Translations under genes and position numbers: made by a program | Part shown: positions 1 to 6,182 of the stretch, piece by piece | Position numbering within the stretch: the stretch's first letter is position 1 | How the letters are laid out: each line of letters opens with the position of its first letter | Notes under the pieces: model-generated | What the model saw: the letters and a program-made list of their open reading frames with translations, nothing else | Told to the model about the DNA's origin: nothing | The model's database searches: none | Assembly (NCBI GenBank): GCA_036003885.1 | Contig: DASYSA010000535.1 | Span: 1 to 6,508 of the forward strand | Direction: 5' to 3' | Source of the DNA: DASYSA01 sp036003885 | GTDB lineage: Bacteria; Acidobacteriota; Blastocatellia; UBA7656 | DNA: 6,508 bases

Positions 1-8
1 GTGCACAA

Positions 9-40
9 TTGAACATCATTCGGACTCAAATTAATGTAAT
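9..40 (+). promoter_or_regulatory. weak candidate promoter for the small plus-strand gene pair
   Basis: A TTGAAC hexamer at 9-14 resembles a sigma-70 -35 box (TTGACA). The A/T-rich stretch that follows offers TAATGT at 32-37 (17-bp spacer, poor match) or TGTAAT at 35-40 (good match, but a 20-bp spacer). The position, about 40 bp ahead of the ribosome binding site of the first small gene, is reasonable. Neither pairing is ideal and the left edge cuts off further upstream sequence, so this is only a suggestion. Confidence 0.22.
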
Positions 41-89
41 CATGGCGATCGGAATGCTATGAGGTTCGGTTGGGGGCGGGAGGTAAACT

Positions 90-332
90 ATGGGAATCAA
101 GATCACGATCAACGGGAAACCCACGACTGCGACTAAGGTCAAGAATGAGCTGGAGCGGTCGGTGCTCGACGCGATCATCGACGAGATCAAAAAGACGATT
201 CGATCTACGATTGGCTTCGAAGAATCGCAACAAATCACCCTTCACGTAGTCGGGACCGACCTCAAGAGTCTTGCTTTCGATCTTGAGGGGCCTGCCGAGA
301 TAGTCAACAGGGCTCGATCGAGTTTTGCTTAG
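90..332 (+). CDS. small hypothetical protein, 80 aa, alpha/beta
   Basis: I do not recognise this protein. The ATG at 90 is preceded by a strong Shine-Dalgarno sequence, GGGAGGT at 78-84, with a 5-nt spacer, which fixes the start. The product looks like a compact, soluble, cytoplasmic alpha/beta protein. It has a short beta strand (residues 2-8, GIKITIN), a long charged amphipathic helix (about 14-40, rich in K/E/D with spaced L/I), a strand pair around 48-66 (ITLHVVG, then LAFDLEG) and a closing helix (69-79, AEIVNRARSSF). There is no signal peptide, membrane segment, cysteine or obvious catalytic motif. It lies 45 bp ahead of a second small gene on the same strand, so the two are probably co-transcribed. 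It is transcribed towards the large STAND gene and does not belong to that transcript. A partner or adaptor role for a neighbouring system is possible but nothing in the sequence proves it. Confidence 0.72.
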   Translation: MGIKITINGKPTTATKVKNELERSVLDAIIDEIKKTIRSTIGFEESQQITLHVVGTDLKSLAFDLEGPAEIVNRARSSFA

Positions 333-377
333 CTCCATTGCCTGGGGCGGAGCCTGAGAGCTACAGCGAGGAGTTCC

Positions 378-650
378 ATGATTGCCAACATTTGGAAGGA
401 CGACGAAGTGGTCTTTTGGAGTATTGAAATCTCACTGAGTGATTCGCCCGACCTCTCCAGTACTCGTCAGTGGGAGGGAAGCTTCTGCATCATCGGGGCC
501 GACAAGTTTGATGTCAGGGGGCGCTATCGCCTCGGTCTTGATGATGGCAAATCGGCCGACATCGTTCTCACGCATGTCCTCAGGCGAGAACCAGCAGTTG
601 TCCACTTCAGAGTCTTAACCTGGAAGGATAAGCCCCAGGCCTTCAATTAG
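378..650 (+). CDS. small hypothetical protein, 90 aa, beta-rich
   Basis: I do not recognise this protein. The ATG at 378 follows GAGGAG at 368-373 with a 4-nt spacer, a credible ribosome binding site. The product appears almost entirely made of beta strands: an aromatic-rich start (VVFWSIEISL, residues 11-20), a WEGSF strand (32-36), then GRYRLGLDDG (48-57) with a tight Asp-Asp-Gly turn, SADIVLTHV (59-67) and AVVHFRVLTW (73-82). This alternation suggests a small beta barrel or sandwich. There is no signal peptide or membrane helix; one cysteine is present (residue 37). It is the second gene of a two-gene unit, 45 bp downstream of the 80-residue gene, and ends 44 bp before the end of a convergent minus-strand ORF at 695. 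No clear terminator hairpin is visible in that gap. Function unknown; the clean start signals and low-complexity-free composition support it as a real gene. Confidence 0.7.
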   Translation: MIANIWKDDEVVFWSIEISLSDSPDLSSTRQWEGSFCIIGADKFDVRGRYRLGLDDGKSADIVLTHVLRREPAVVHFRVLTWKDKPQAFN

Positions 651-694
651 TGCCAGACGTCTTGACCTCAATGACGCACCGGCAGAACAGCTCG

Positions 695-955
695 TTAGGT
701 CTTGGGTGTCTTACTTGTGAATGGCTTGGATGATTGAAGGGTTGACTTGGAATGCTCTAGAAGTTGGCGGCCCTTCTCGCGGAGGTTTCGACTCTCGTTG
801 ATTAGGGAACGACTTTCTTTGATCAGCGATTGGCTGTCCTCTTGAAGCCTAAGAAAATGCTCAGACGATTGATCGCTCACCTGCTTGGCCCCCGGTCGCA
901 AATGGATTATTGACTTCAAGCCGCCACGCCCTTTTGACCCATGCTGATGTTCCAT
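695..955 (-). CDS. small heptad-repeat coiled-coil protein, 86 aa
   Basis: The frame is open further upstream, but the upstream part lies antiphase within the DUF899 remnant, so I start it at the ATG at 955, which has an AAGG about 9 nt upstream (a weak Shine-Dalgarno). The first 25 residues are basic and glycine-rich. Residues 30-75 then form a long amphipathic helix with leucines seven apart (residues 37, 44, 51, 58 and 65) and a degenerate heptad of the form S-x-S-L-I-x-E. The tail is Ser/Thr/Lys/Pro-rich. Such a protein would oligomerise through a parallel coiled coil; no partner can be named. It lies downstream of the STAND gene and the DUF899 fragment on the same strand and could share their transcript. 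The regular heptad pattern argues for a real coding region, but the weak start and the neighbouring gene debris leave open that it is the 3' end of a broken longer gene. Confidence 0.5.
   Translation of the reverse strand: MEHQHGSKGRGGLKSIIHLRPGAKQVSDQSSEHFLRLQEDSQSLIKESRSLINESRNLREKGRQLLEHSKSTLQSSKPFTSKTPKT
731..835 (-). repeat. five degenerate 21-bp units encoding heptads
   Basis: Read on the minus strand, five consecutive 21-bp units encode SQSLIKE, SRSLINE, SRNLREK, GRQLLEH and SKSTLQS. The first two are closely similar in protein (S-x-S-L-I-x-E) and the rest progressively diverged. The DNA copies are not identical, so this is an old repeat kept at the protein level as a coiled coil, not a recent tandem expansion. 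Confidence 0.5.
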
Positions 956-966
956 AGTCGTAACCT

Positions 967-1227
967 TAAACCTACGAAGGTTGTGTCGCGCTTTTCTAGT
1001 AGCGACAGATCGCCCAGGGCATCTACCCAACCCGTGCAGCCTGGGCACCTGCGGGTGTCCCATGTTGGGTCGAACATGAAGTGATAGACGACGAGTTGGC
1101 GGCGACCCTCGAAGAGGTCCTTGAGACTCACTTTGCCATTCGGGCCTTCGAAGACATAGCCCTTTTCGATCTTCACCATCGGAAGCCGGCGTCGCTCGGC
1201 ATTCAGGCGATTGTCGTATCCATCCCG
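967..1227 (-). pseudogene. truncated DUF899 (thioredoxin-like) gene remnant
   Basis: The minus-strand frame from 1227 to about 967 encodes a recognisable internal piece of a DUF899-family protein. It has AERRRLP, then EKGYVFEGPNGK, VSLKDLFEGRRQL, VVYHFMFDP, the CPGC cysteine pair, WVDALGDLSLLEKRDTTFVG. DUF899 proteins usually run to well over 200 residues with a thioredoxin-like fold and a CPxC pair; only about 85 residues survive here. The ATG at 1179 is not the natural start: family-like sequence continues upstream of it (NAERRRLP) back to the TAA that ends the STAND gene, and this Met stands where the family usually has Trp (LPWV). At the other end, similarity stops after TTFVG and the frame closes at 916 with unrelated residues. 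The conserved segment that normally follows (a SRAP-type motif) is missing. It is therefore a double-ended remnant, probably non-functional, and a marker of rearrangement on both sides. Confidence 0.75.
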
Positions 1228-4200
1228 TTAGGCTTCCATCATCCGTAAGAAATGCATTCTACCGGAGCTCTCTCCCGCAATTATCATTCTGTCATCAGGT
1301 GTCAGAGCACACGCTCTCAGTTGAGCATCACCAGTGAAACTCGCGATTACCGTACCCTCCTCCAGGTTCCACACCTTGAGCGTTTGATCTTCCGCGGTCG
1401 AGACTGCACGAGTCCCATCCGTTGTAACAGCAACTCCTGTGACAAATCCTGTATGGCCGCTCATAGTGCGAAGCGCCTCTTTCGTTTCGAGATCCCACAG
1501 CTTGAGTGTTCCGTCGGCCGATCCAGACAGGACATGCCGGCCATCCGGCATTGCGGCGACTGCCATCACCCAACTCTTGTGACCCTCTAGTGTCATCAGC
1601 TCATTGCCTGAGTCCAGGTCCCAAACTTTCAGTGTTCCGTCGTACGATGCTGAGACCGCGCGCTGCCCTTCAGGCGTCACCACGACTGCCCTGACCCATC
1701 CGGTGTCGTCCGCCGTCGGATGTCCGACCAAAGTCCTCACCTCGGATCGAGCCTCGAGGTCCCACACCTTGAGTGTGTGATCCCAGCAACCCGAGATCGC
1801 CAACTTCCCATCCGGTGTCACGGCAATTCCGGAAATGCCATTACCGTGGCCGGGTAAGGTGAAGAGTTCCTGTCCGCTCGCGAAATCCCAAACCTTAAGC
1901 GTCCTGTCCTCAGCGCCAGAGATGAGGTTAAGGCCATTCGGCGTCAGCGCGATCGCGTTGACCCATTCAGTGTGTCCGGCCAGGTCGCGAAGCGGCTTGC
2001 CACTCGTCGCATCCCACACTCTCAACGCTTTGTCCCGCGATACAGAAATCGCAAAGCGACCGTCGGATGTAACAGCGATACCATTGACCCACCCGGACGG
2101 TCCGCTCAACGAGTGAAGCTCTTTTCGGTTCCCGAGATCCCATAACTTCAACATCTCGTCACCCGAAGCCGATATTGCATGCCGTCCATCAGCAGTTATG
2201 TTCGCCGCGGTAACCGACCACCAATGGCCCTCCATCTCACAAACTGCAACACCCTTCTCCAGATCCCAAATCCTGACAAAGACGTCGTCTGAGCCGGAGA
2301 CTGCGTAACGCCCATCCGAAGACACCACTACAACGCGCACCAGGGCTCTATGGCCGTTGAGCTGATGGAGTTCGGCGCTCTTGTCGACATCCCACACCTT
2401 GAGAGTTGCGTCACTTGCTGACACGGCTCGTCGACCATCCGGGGTGATCGCCAGGGCCCGCACGAAATCGGAATGGCGCATGTCGGACGGCAATTCCTTT
2501 CCCTGATCCACATCCCATAATCGCAACGATCCATCGGGGGAAGCCGAGATCGCTCGTCTTCGATCGGGTGTAATCGCCAATGCATTTGCCAGCAAAGTCG
2601 TGCCGGCGAAACGCGGAACTTCGAGCCCTTTTTCCACGTCCCACAGTCTGAGCGTCTGATCCTCGGAGGCCGAAATGGCCCACTTGCCATCGGGCGTCAT
2701 GCTGACTGCGGTGACATGAGCGGTGTGGCCCGACAGACTACGAAGCTCTGTATCCGTCTCCAGTGGAGCCCATACTTTCAGAGAGTGATCCTCGGAAGAA
2801 GTTATGACGCGATCACCGTGTGGCGTGATGGCTTTGGCATTGAACAGATTTGTATTGGTGCCCAGGCTTTTCAACTCGACGTCACGTTCGATGTCCCACA
2901 CGCGGATCACTCCTTCGTCAGAGCAGGAGATTGCTTTATGAAGGTCTGAAGTTACCGCTACAGCGGATGTTCCCAACAGTCCCTTCAGCAACGGCTCGCC
3001 GGGACCTGCCAGGCTTGGCGTAATCGGACGCACCCAGAGGCCGGCAGGCCTCCAACGGGCGGCCTGGTCCAGCATCTTCTGAATTGCCGGACTCTCATAT
3101 GACATCAGACGCCCAAGCAGCTGGCCCGCCAGTTCTTTCTTCTCTCGAGCAAGAATGTGCGCGGCGCGAAGAAGCGCGCGCTTCACCAAATCCAGGTCGG
3201 CATTGTTCGGCAGCAGATCGTAATCCACTAATAGTGCGGTGGGATCCAGGCTGTCGAGCTTTGTCTGCATCCACTCGAAGTCGAGCAGGAGCCCTTCTAC
3301 TTCTGAAGAATGGCCGGCGTGGAATAAGTGATAGGGCAGCTCGTTCAGAGCATGAGGATACTCCGTGGACCATGTTGGCGACGTTGTATTTCCATGTGCC
3401 AACTTCCGAAAATAGCCGGCGAGTTCATCGTGTGCGGCGCGCCCGTTTGCTGTTAACTCAGCTTCAGGCACGTCCATATCCAGATAACGCCGGTACACAG
3501 CGAAGCGCAATTGATCGTGATAGAAATCGATAAAGCCGGAGCCGGTAGTCTCATCCATCGGACGCAAATAAGGTTCAAGAGCGCGATAGAAACGGATCCA
3601 ATGAGCTGGTGAGACATTGCCTTTATTGCTTGCGAGGAGGCCGTTGATTTCTGACTCCAATAAGCCGGACCTGCTGACTGCAAGCCAACGCAGGACAGCC
3701 GATGTGATTGCGCGAGTGTGGTCCTGCTCCAGGCGATCGAGAACCTGCTCGAAGAGGGCCGGCAATGTGGCAGGCAGTTGATCCAAATGGCTGTCGAGCG
3801 CTTCCCGGGATCCCAATAGACGTAGTTCTTCGACGGCGACGAAGAGATAAAGCGGAAGCACCGCGTCGGGGCGCTTCACGATATCCAGGAGTTTCGTCAA
3901 TTGGTCTTCGGTGAGCTTCTTGGACTGGCGGGCCAGTTGCCCGCAGACCAGATTTCTCCGGTCGTCTCGAGAGAGCGCCGGCACCTCGATTATGGCCTCC
4001 GAGCGGACCCGTCTCTTGATGCTGTCGAGGCAATCACCCTCGAGTGTGCTCAGGATCACTCGAGTACCGCGGGGAACATAAAAAGGCACCCAGTTGAGTT
4101 CATGGCTGCGGTCGGCGGGATTCAGTTGATTCAACGCATCGATCAACAGAACAACGCGACGTTTGCCTCCTGCCTTTGCCAGCAACACCGGAAGCTGCAG

Positions 4201-5517
4201 CTGAAGCTTGTTAGGATCCGCGGAGATCTCGTCGTCGAGTCCACACTCGCGACAGAGGGTCTCGCAGATCGAGCGCACGGCGAACGTAAGATCAGTCGAA
4301 CCTGGCGCTGCCCCGATGAAGTAGGGGAGGACCAGGACTTCGGGCGATGTCTCATGAGCTGCGAACTTCGCCATGATCGCCGACTTCCCGGATCCGGCCG
4401 GCCCGGTAATAACCAATGGCTGTCGCTCGTCGTCGTCTTCGGCATAGCGCAGCATGCGTTTCAACAGTTCATCCCTGCCGAAGAACAATCGAGTCCGATC
4501 GGCAAGAAATCTGTCATGGTAGGCGCGTTCTGTGTCTTCTTCTCTGCGGGCGTCTTGCCGCGGTTCCTGGCTCAGGAGCGGTTGGATGCTATTCCATAGA
4601 TCTTCCACTATGCGCTGGCCGAGCTCTTCCATCCCTGTCAGAGCTACAGTGCCTCGACTCTCGATTGCCTGGCGCGCTGGTTCACTCAGGCGTCTCAATT
4701 CTTCCGGCTGAACAATTCCATCTTCAAGCTGCTCCCGAAGTAAGGCGAGGTCTTCCTGCGCCAGGCTCGGGGGTATCAACGCCGGCTCGATGCGCCACCC
4801 GGCGAACTGCGCATCGTAATCTCTTACAGTGAACCCCTGTCCAACGGTTTGACGAATGCGCCCCTTGAGCTGTTCCAGTCTGTCTCGCCTCTTCGGATCC
4901 TGTTCGACAAAGACTGAAGCAAGCGAGCGAGGAAAATCAGGGTTGTCCACGATACCGGGATTTCGGAAATAGAAAAACGAGTGGGAACTGACCTCGGATT
5001 CTGAAAAGGCACCGTGCAAAATCTCTTGTTCAGTGATTGATTCTCCGGCGTGCTCGAGCCCCGCGGATTCCCAGTAGTTCGTCAGCTTCTTCTCATCCTT
5101 GAGCGAAGGGCTACGATCGCGACGCAAGCGGTAAACCGGCGGGTCTGAGGTTTCATCGAGCTTATACCATTCATCGAGCAGTGCGGCATCGGTGCTGCTC
5201 GAGTTGCGGTCTCCGCGTGCGTTGTCAAAATCTTCACGCGAGATCCTTTCCATCGGCGGCACCCAACCGTAACGATCTCCCAGCACTGAAAGAAAGAACG
5301 GACGGCAGCGCTCAATCTCCTGCAGACAAGCCGTCAGTGCCCCGCGCTTTTTTGTGTCTTCCTGTGTCAGGCCCCATCGCAGGTCAATGCCGACAAACTC
5401 AGCTCCATGTTTCCAACACCGGCTGCGCAGCTCAGGGAAGACTACGCGATTCAGGTAGTCGCGCTCCGCCTGCATGTCGAGAAAGGCTGATGAGGTGAAG
5501 ACCCGAATGCTTCTCAT
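1228..5517 (-). CDS. DUF4062-NACHT-WD40 STAND ATPase, NLR-like sensor (1429 aa)
   Basis: This is a large, intact, soluble signal-transduction ATPase. Residues 1-90 are a DUF4062 domain (RVFTSSAFLDMQAERDYL, then VGIDLRWGLTQED and LGDRYGWVP). The associated TEP1/NPHP3-type segment follows (SITEQEILHGAF, then FFYFRNP, about 160-187). The nucleotide switch starts near FFGRDELL (345-352), with Walker A GPAGSGKS at 372-379 (Lys378), Walker B VVLLIDALNQL at 455-465 (Asp460) and a sensor-like TRVILST at 485-491. A winged-helix region (about 600-680, including FIDFYHDQLRFAVYRRYL) and a helical arm (about 716-830, LPYHLFHAGHSSEVEGLLLD) lead to fourteen WD40 repeats (848-1429). By family knowledge, the WD40 part senses a ligand or partner, ATP/ADP exchange drives oligomerisation, and the N-terminal TIR-like-fold domain signals or attacks. 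The ATG at 5517 is chosen because DUF4062 begins immediately and an in-frame stop lies about 20 nt upstream. No strong ribosome binding site lies at normal distance; AGGAGG is 29 nt away. Defence against phage is the favoured role, by inference; another signalling role is possible. Confidence 0.93.
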   Translation of the reverse strand: MRSIRVFTSSAFLDMQAERDYLNRVVFPELRSRCWKHGAEFVGIDLRWGLTQEDTKKRGALTACLQEIERCRPFFLSVLGDRYGWVPPMERISREDFDNARGDRNSSSTDAALLDEWYKLDETSDPPVYRLRRDRSPSLKDEKKLTNYWESAGLEHAGESITEQEILHGAFSESEVSSHSFFYFRNPGIVDNPDFPRSLASVFVEQDPKRRDRLEQLKGRIRQTVGQGFTVRDYDAQFAGWRIEPALIPPSLAQEDLALLREQLEDGIVQPEELRRLSEPARQAIESRGTVALTGMEELGQRIVEDLWNSIQPLLSQEPRQDARREEDTERAYHDRFLADRTRLFFGRDELLKRMLRYAEDDDERQPLVITGPAGSGKSAIMAKFAAHETSPEVLVLPYFIGAAPGSTDLTFAVRSICETLCRECGLDDEISADPNKLQLQLPVLLAKAGGKRRVVLLIDALNQLNPADRSHELNWVPFYVPRGTRVILSTLEGDCLDSIKRRVRSEAIIEVPALSRDDRRNLVCGQLARQSKKLTEDQLTKLLDIVKRPDAVLPLYLFVAVEELRLLGSREALDSHLDQLPATLPALFEQVLDRLEQDHTRAITSAVLRWLAVSRSGLLESEINGLLASNKGNVSPAHWIRFYRALEPYLRPMDETTGSGFIDFYHDQLRFAVYRRYLDMDVPEAELTANGRAAHDELAGYFRKLAHGNTTSPTWSTEYPHALNELPYHLFHAGHSSEVEGLLLDFEWMQTKLDSLDPTALLVDYDLLPNNADLDLVKRALLRAAHILAREKKELAGQLLGRLMSYESPAIQKMLDQAARWRPAGLWVRPITPSLAGPGEPLLKGLLGTSAVAVTSDLHKAISCSDEGVIRVWDIERDVELKSLGTNTNLFNAKAITPHGDRVITSSEDHSLKVWAPLETDTELRSLSGHTAHVTAVSMTPDGKWAISASEDQTLRLWDVEKGLEVPRFAGTTLLANALAITPDRRRAISASPDGSLRLWDVDQGKELPSDMRHSDFVRALAITPDGRRAVSASDATLKVWDVDKSAELHQLNGHRALVRVVVVSSDGRYAVSGSDDVFVRIWDLEKGVAVCEMEGHWWSVTAANITADGRHAISASGDEMLKLWDLGNRKELHSLSGPSGWVNGIAVTSDGRFAISVSRDKALRVWDATSGKPLRDLAGHTEWVNAIALTPNGLNLISGAEDRTLKVWDFASGQELFTLPGHGNGISGIAVTPDGKLAISGCWDHTLKVWDLEARSEVRTLVGHPTADDTGWVRAVVVTPEGQRAVSASYDGTLKVWDLDSGNELMTLEGHKSWVMAVAAMPDGRHVLSGSADGTLKLWDLETKEALRTMSGHTGFVTGVAVTTDGTRAVSTAEDQTLKVWNLEEGTVIASFTGDAQLRACALTPDDRMIIAGESSGRMHFLRMMEA
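1231..2976 (-). repeat. fourteen WD40 repeats, about 126-bp period
   Basis: Fourteen units, nearly all ending in a Leu/Val/Ile-x-x-Trp-Asp-like strand, occur at residues 871, 913, 956, 998, 1039, 1081, 1123, 1165, 1207, 1249, 1296, 1338, 1380 and about 1421 of the STAND protein. The spacing is almost strictly 42 residues (126 bp). Each has the expected TPDG turn, an AISAS/AVSGS strand and an (S/A)(E/D)D-x-TLK turn. Exceptions are informative. Repeat 2 reads VWAP instead of VWD. Repeat 5 is one residue short. Repeat 11 carries a five-residue insertion (PTADDTGW region, about 1267-1274). The last repeat has lost its Trp-Asp. Fourteen units fit two seven-bladed propellers. Confidence 0.9.
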
Positions 5518-5625
5518 AATGTCATTGCGACGTCGTCAAACCGCGTCCTCCTGGCGCGAAGATGATCCCCCAACACCCTGCTCTGTCTTTTATAGACGCA
5601 AAGCGCGACGTGATCGCTGCAAGAA
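5518..5625 (-). promoter_or_regulatory. 5' leader of the STAND gene with candidate -10 and distant AGGAGG
   Basis: This 108-bp gap between the DHFR-like stop and the STAND start contains, read on the minus strand, a TATAAA/TATAAAAG element near 5588-5594 that could be a -10 box. A TTGCAG near 5618-5623 is too far upstream (about 22 bp) for a classical promoter. A perfect AGGAGG lies at 5552-5547, but 29 nt from the ATG at 5517. It is optimally placed (7 nt) for a TTG at 5539 that opens a five-codon frame ending in TGA at 5522, just before the STAND ATG. No intrinsic terminator is visible, so read-through from the DHFR-like gene is also possible. Confidence 0.3.
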
Positions 5626-6150
5626 TCACAGGCCAATGGTGTACTCGCTCTGAACCAGGCCGCTCGGGTAGTGACGAGTGGCTACATGATCCAGCCGGAT
5701 GTCGCGCGGCAGGGAGCCGAAGAGAGGAATTCCGTCTCCAATGAGCACAGGCACGCGAGTTATAATGAGACGTTGAACGAGTCCCGCGCGCAGGAACTCC
5801 TGAATCGTGATCCCGCCGTCGATGTAGAGGTGGTGGGCGCCGCTGGCAGCGAGTTTCGAAACGATCTCAGCCGGAGTCCCGGCCATCTGTTCAACAACGC
5901 CTCCTTTGGCTGCGGACAAGTCGATGGGGCGATTACTTAGTACGACTACTCGTTTGTCACCATAAGGCCAGGCCTCAAAGGCCAGAACCGTCTCGAAGGT
6001 CTTGCGACCTATCACGAGAGCATCGACGCTGGCAAAAAACTCGTTGTAGCCGTGGGGTTCGCCGCCGCCCTCGGGCAGCCAGTCGAGATCGCCGTTCGCT
6101 CGCGCTATGAATCCGTCGACGCTCGCGCCGACAAAGACAGATACCGTCAT
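5626..6150 (-). CDS. dihydrofolate reductase family protein (RibD C-terminal domain-like)
   Basis: This encodes a stand-alone protein of 174 residues of the dihydrofolate-reductase/RibD C-terminal superfamily (YyaP/YwjB-like). These are NADPH-binding Rossmann-like reductases, mostly without an assigned substrate. Visible motifs in order are ASVDGFIA (9-16), GRKTFE (48-53), VVLSN (69-73), the nucleotide-binding IDGG (110-113) and IITRVPVLIGDGIPLF (129-144), which matches this family's usual end region. Length is typical, so it looks intact. The frame is open 19 codons further upstream, but the ATG at 6150 has GAGGAGG at 6162-6156 with a 5-nt spacer and the family starts with this kind of beta strand (MTVSVFV), so I chose it. 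It is a cytoplasmic protein. It precedes the STAND gene on the same strand by 108 bp. Classical folate metabolism should not be assumed: the stand-alone members differ from FolA, and the true substrate is unknown. Confidence 0.9.
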   Translation of the reverse strand: MTVSVFVGASVDGFIARANGDLDWLPEGGGEPHGYNEFFASVDALVIGRKTFETVLAFEAWPYGDKRVVVLSNRPIDLSAAKGGVVEQMAGTPAEIVSKLAASGAHHLYIDGGITIQEFLRAGLVQRLIITRVPVLIGDGIPLFGSLPRDIRLDHVATRHYPSGLVQSEYTIGL

Positions 6151-6182
6151 CGTAGCCTCCTCACCTGTGGCCACCTGATGTA

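Noticed and set aside
26..338. Minus-strand open frames opposite the first small gene.
   Set aside because: Shadow frames without a ribosome binding site; the plus-strand gene has a strong one and a more protein-like composition.
330..363. Inverted repeat TAGCTC...GAGCTA between the two small plus-strand genes, as a terminator or attenuator.
   Set aside because: Six-base arms with a 22-nt loop, no U-run, and a good ribosome binding site follows. Too weak to call.
651..694. Shared bidirectional terminator between the convergent genes.
   Set aside because: No stem of useful length and no T-run could be found in the 44-bp gap.
967..1230. Read-through fusion of the STAND protein into the DUF899 fragment, because both are in the same frame.
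   Set aside because: The TAA at 1230-1228 lies in ordinary context and the DUF899 part is incomplete at both ends. A rearrangement junction explains the shared frame more simply.
2328..2690. Minus-strand open frame of 120 codons inside the WD40 region.
   Set aside because: A frame-shifted reading of the WD40 repeats; the true frame is unbroken, so this is not evidence of a frameshift.
731..2976. CRISPR array, considered because of periodic repeats.
   Set aside because: The periodicities are protein repeats (21 bp heptads and 126 bp WD40 units) with diverged DNA, not identical repeats separated by unique spacers.
3084..3533. Plus-strand open frame of 149 codons.
   Set aside because: Antisense to the helical-arm region of the STAND gene; Arg/Ala/Ser-rich shadow translation without motifs or a ribosome binding site.
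3901..4599. Long plus-strand open frame (232 codons) opposite the NACHT region.
   Set aside because: It is entirely antisense to the intact STAND gene, resembles no protein family, and its composition follows from the GC-rich opposite strand. The minus frame carries the Walker motifs.
5518..5625. Searched for the missing N-terminal part of DUF899 between the DHFR-like gene and the STAND gene.
   Set aside because: No frame in this gap gives DUF899-like residues, so a clean single insertion with both halves preserved is not supported.
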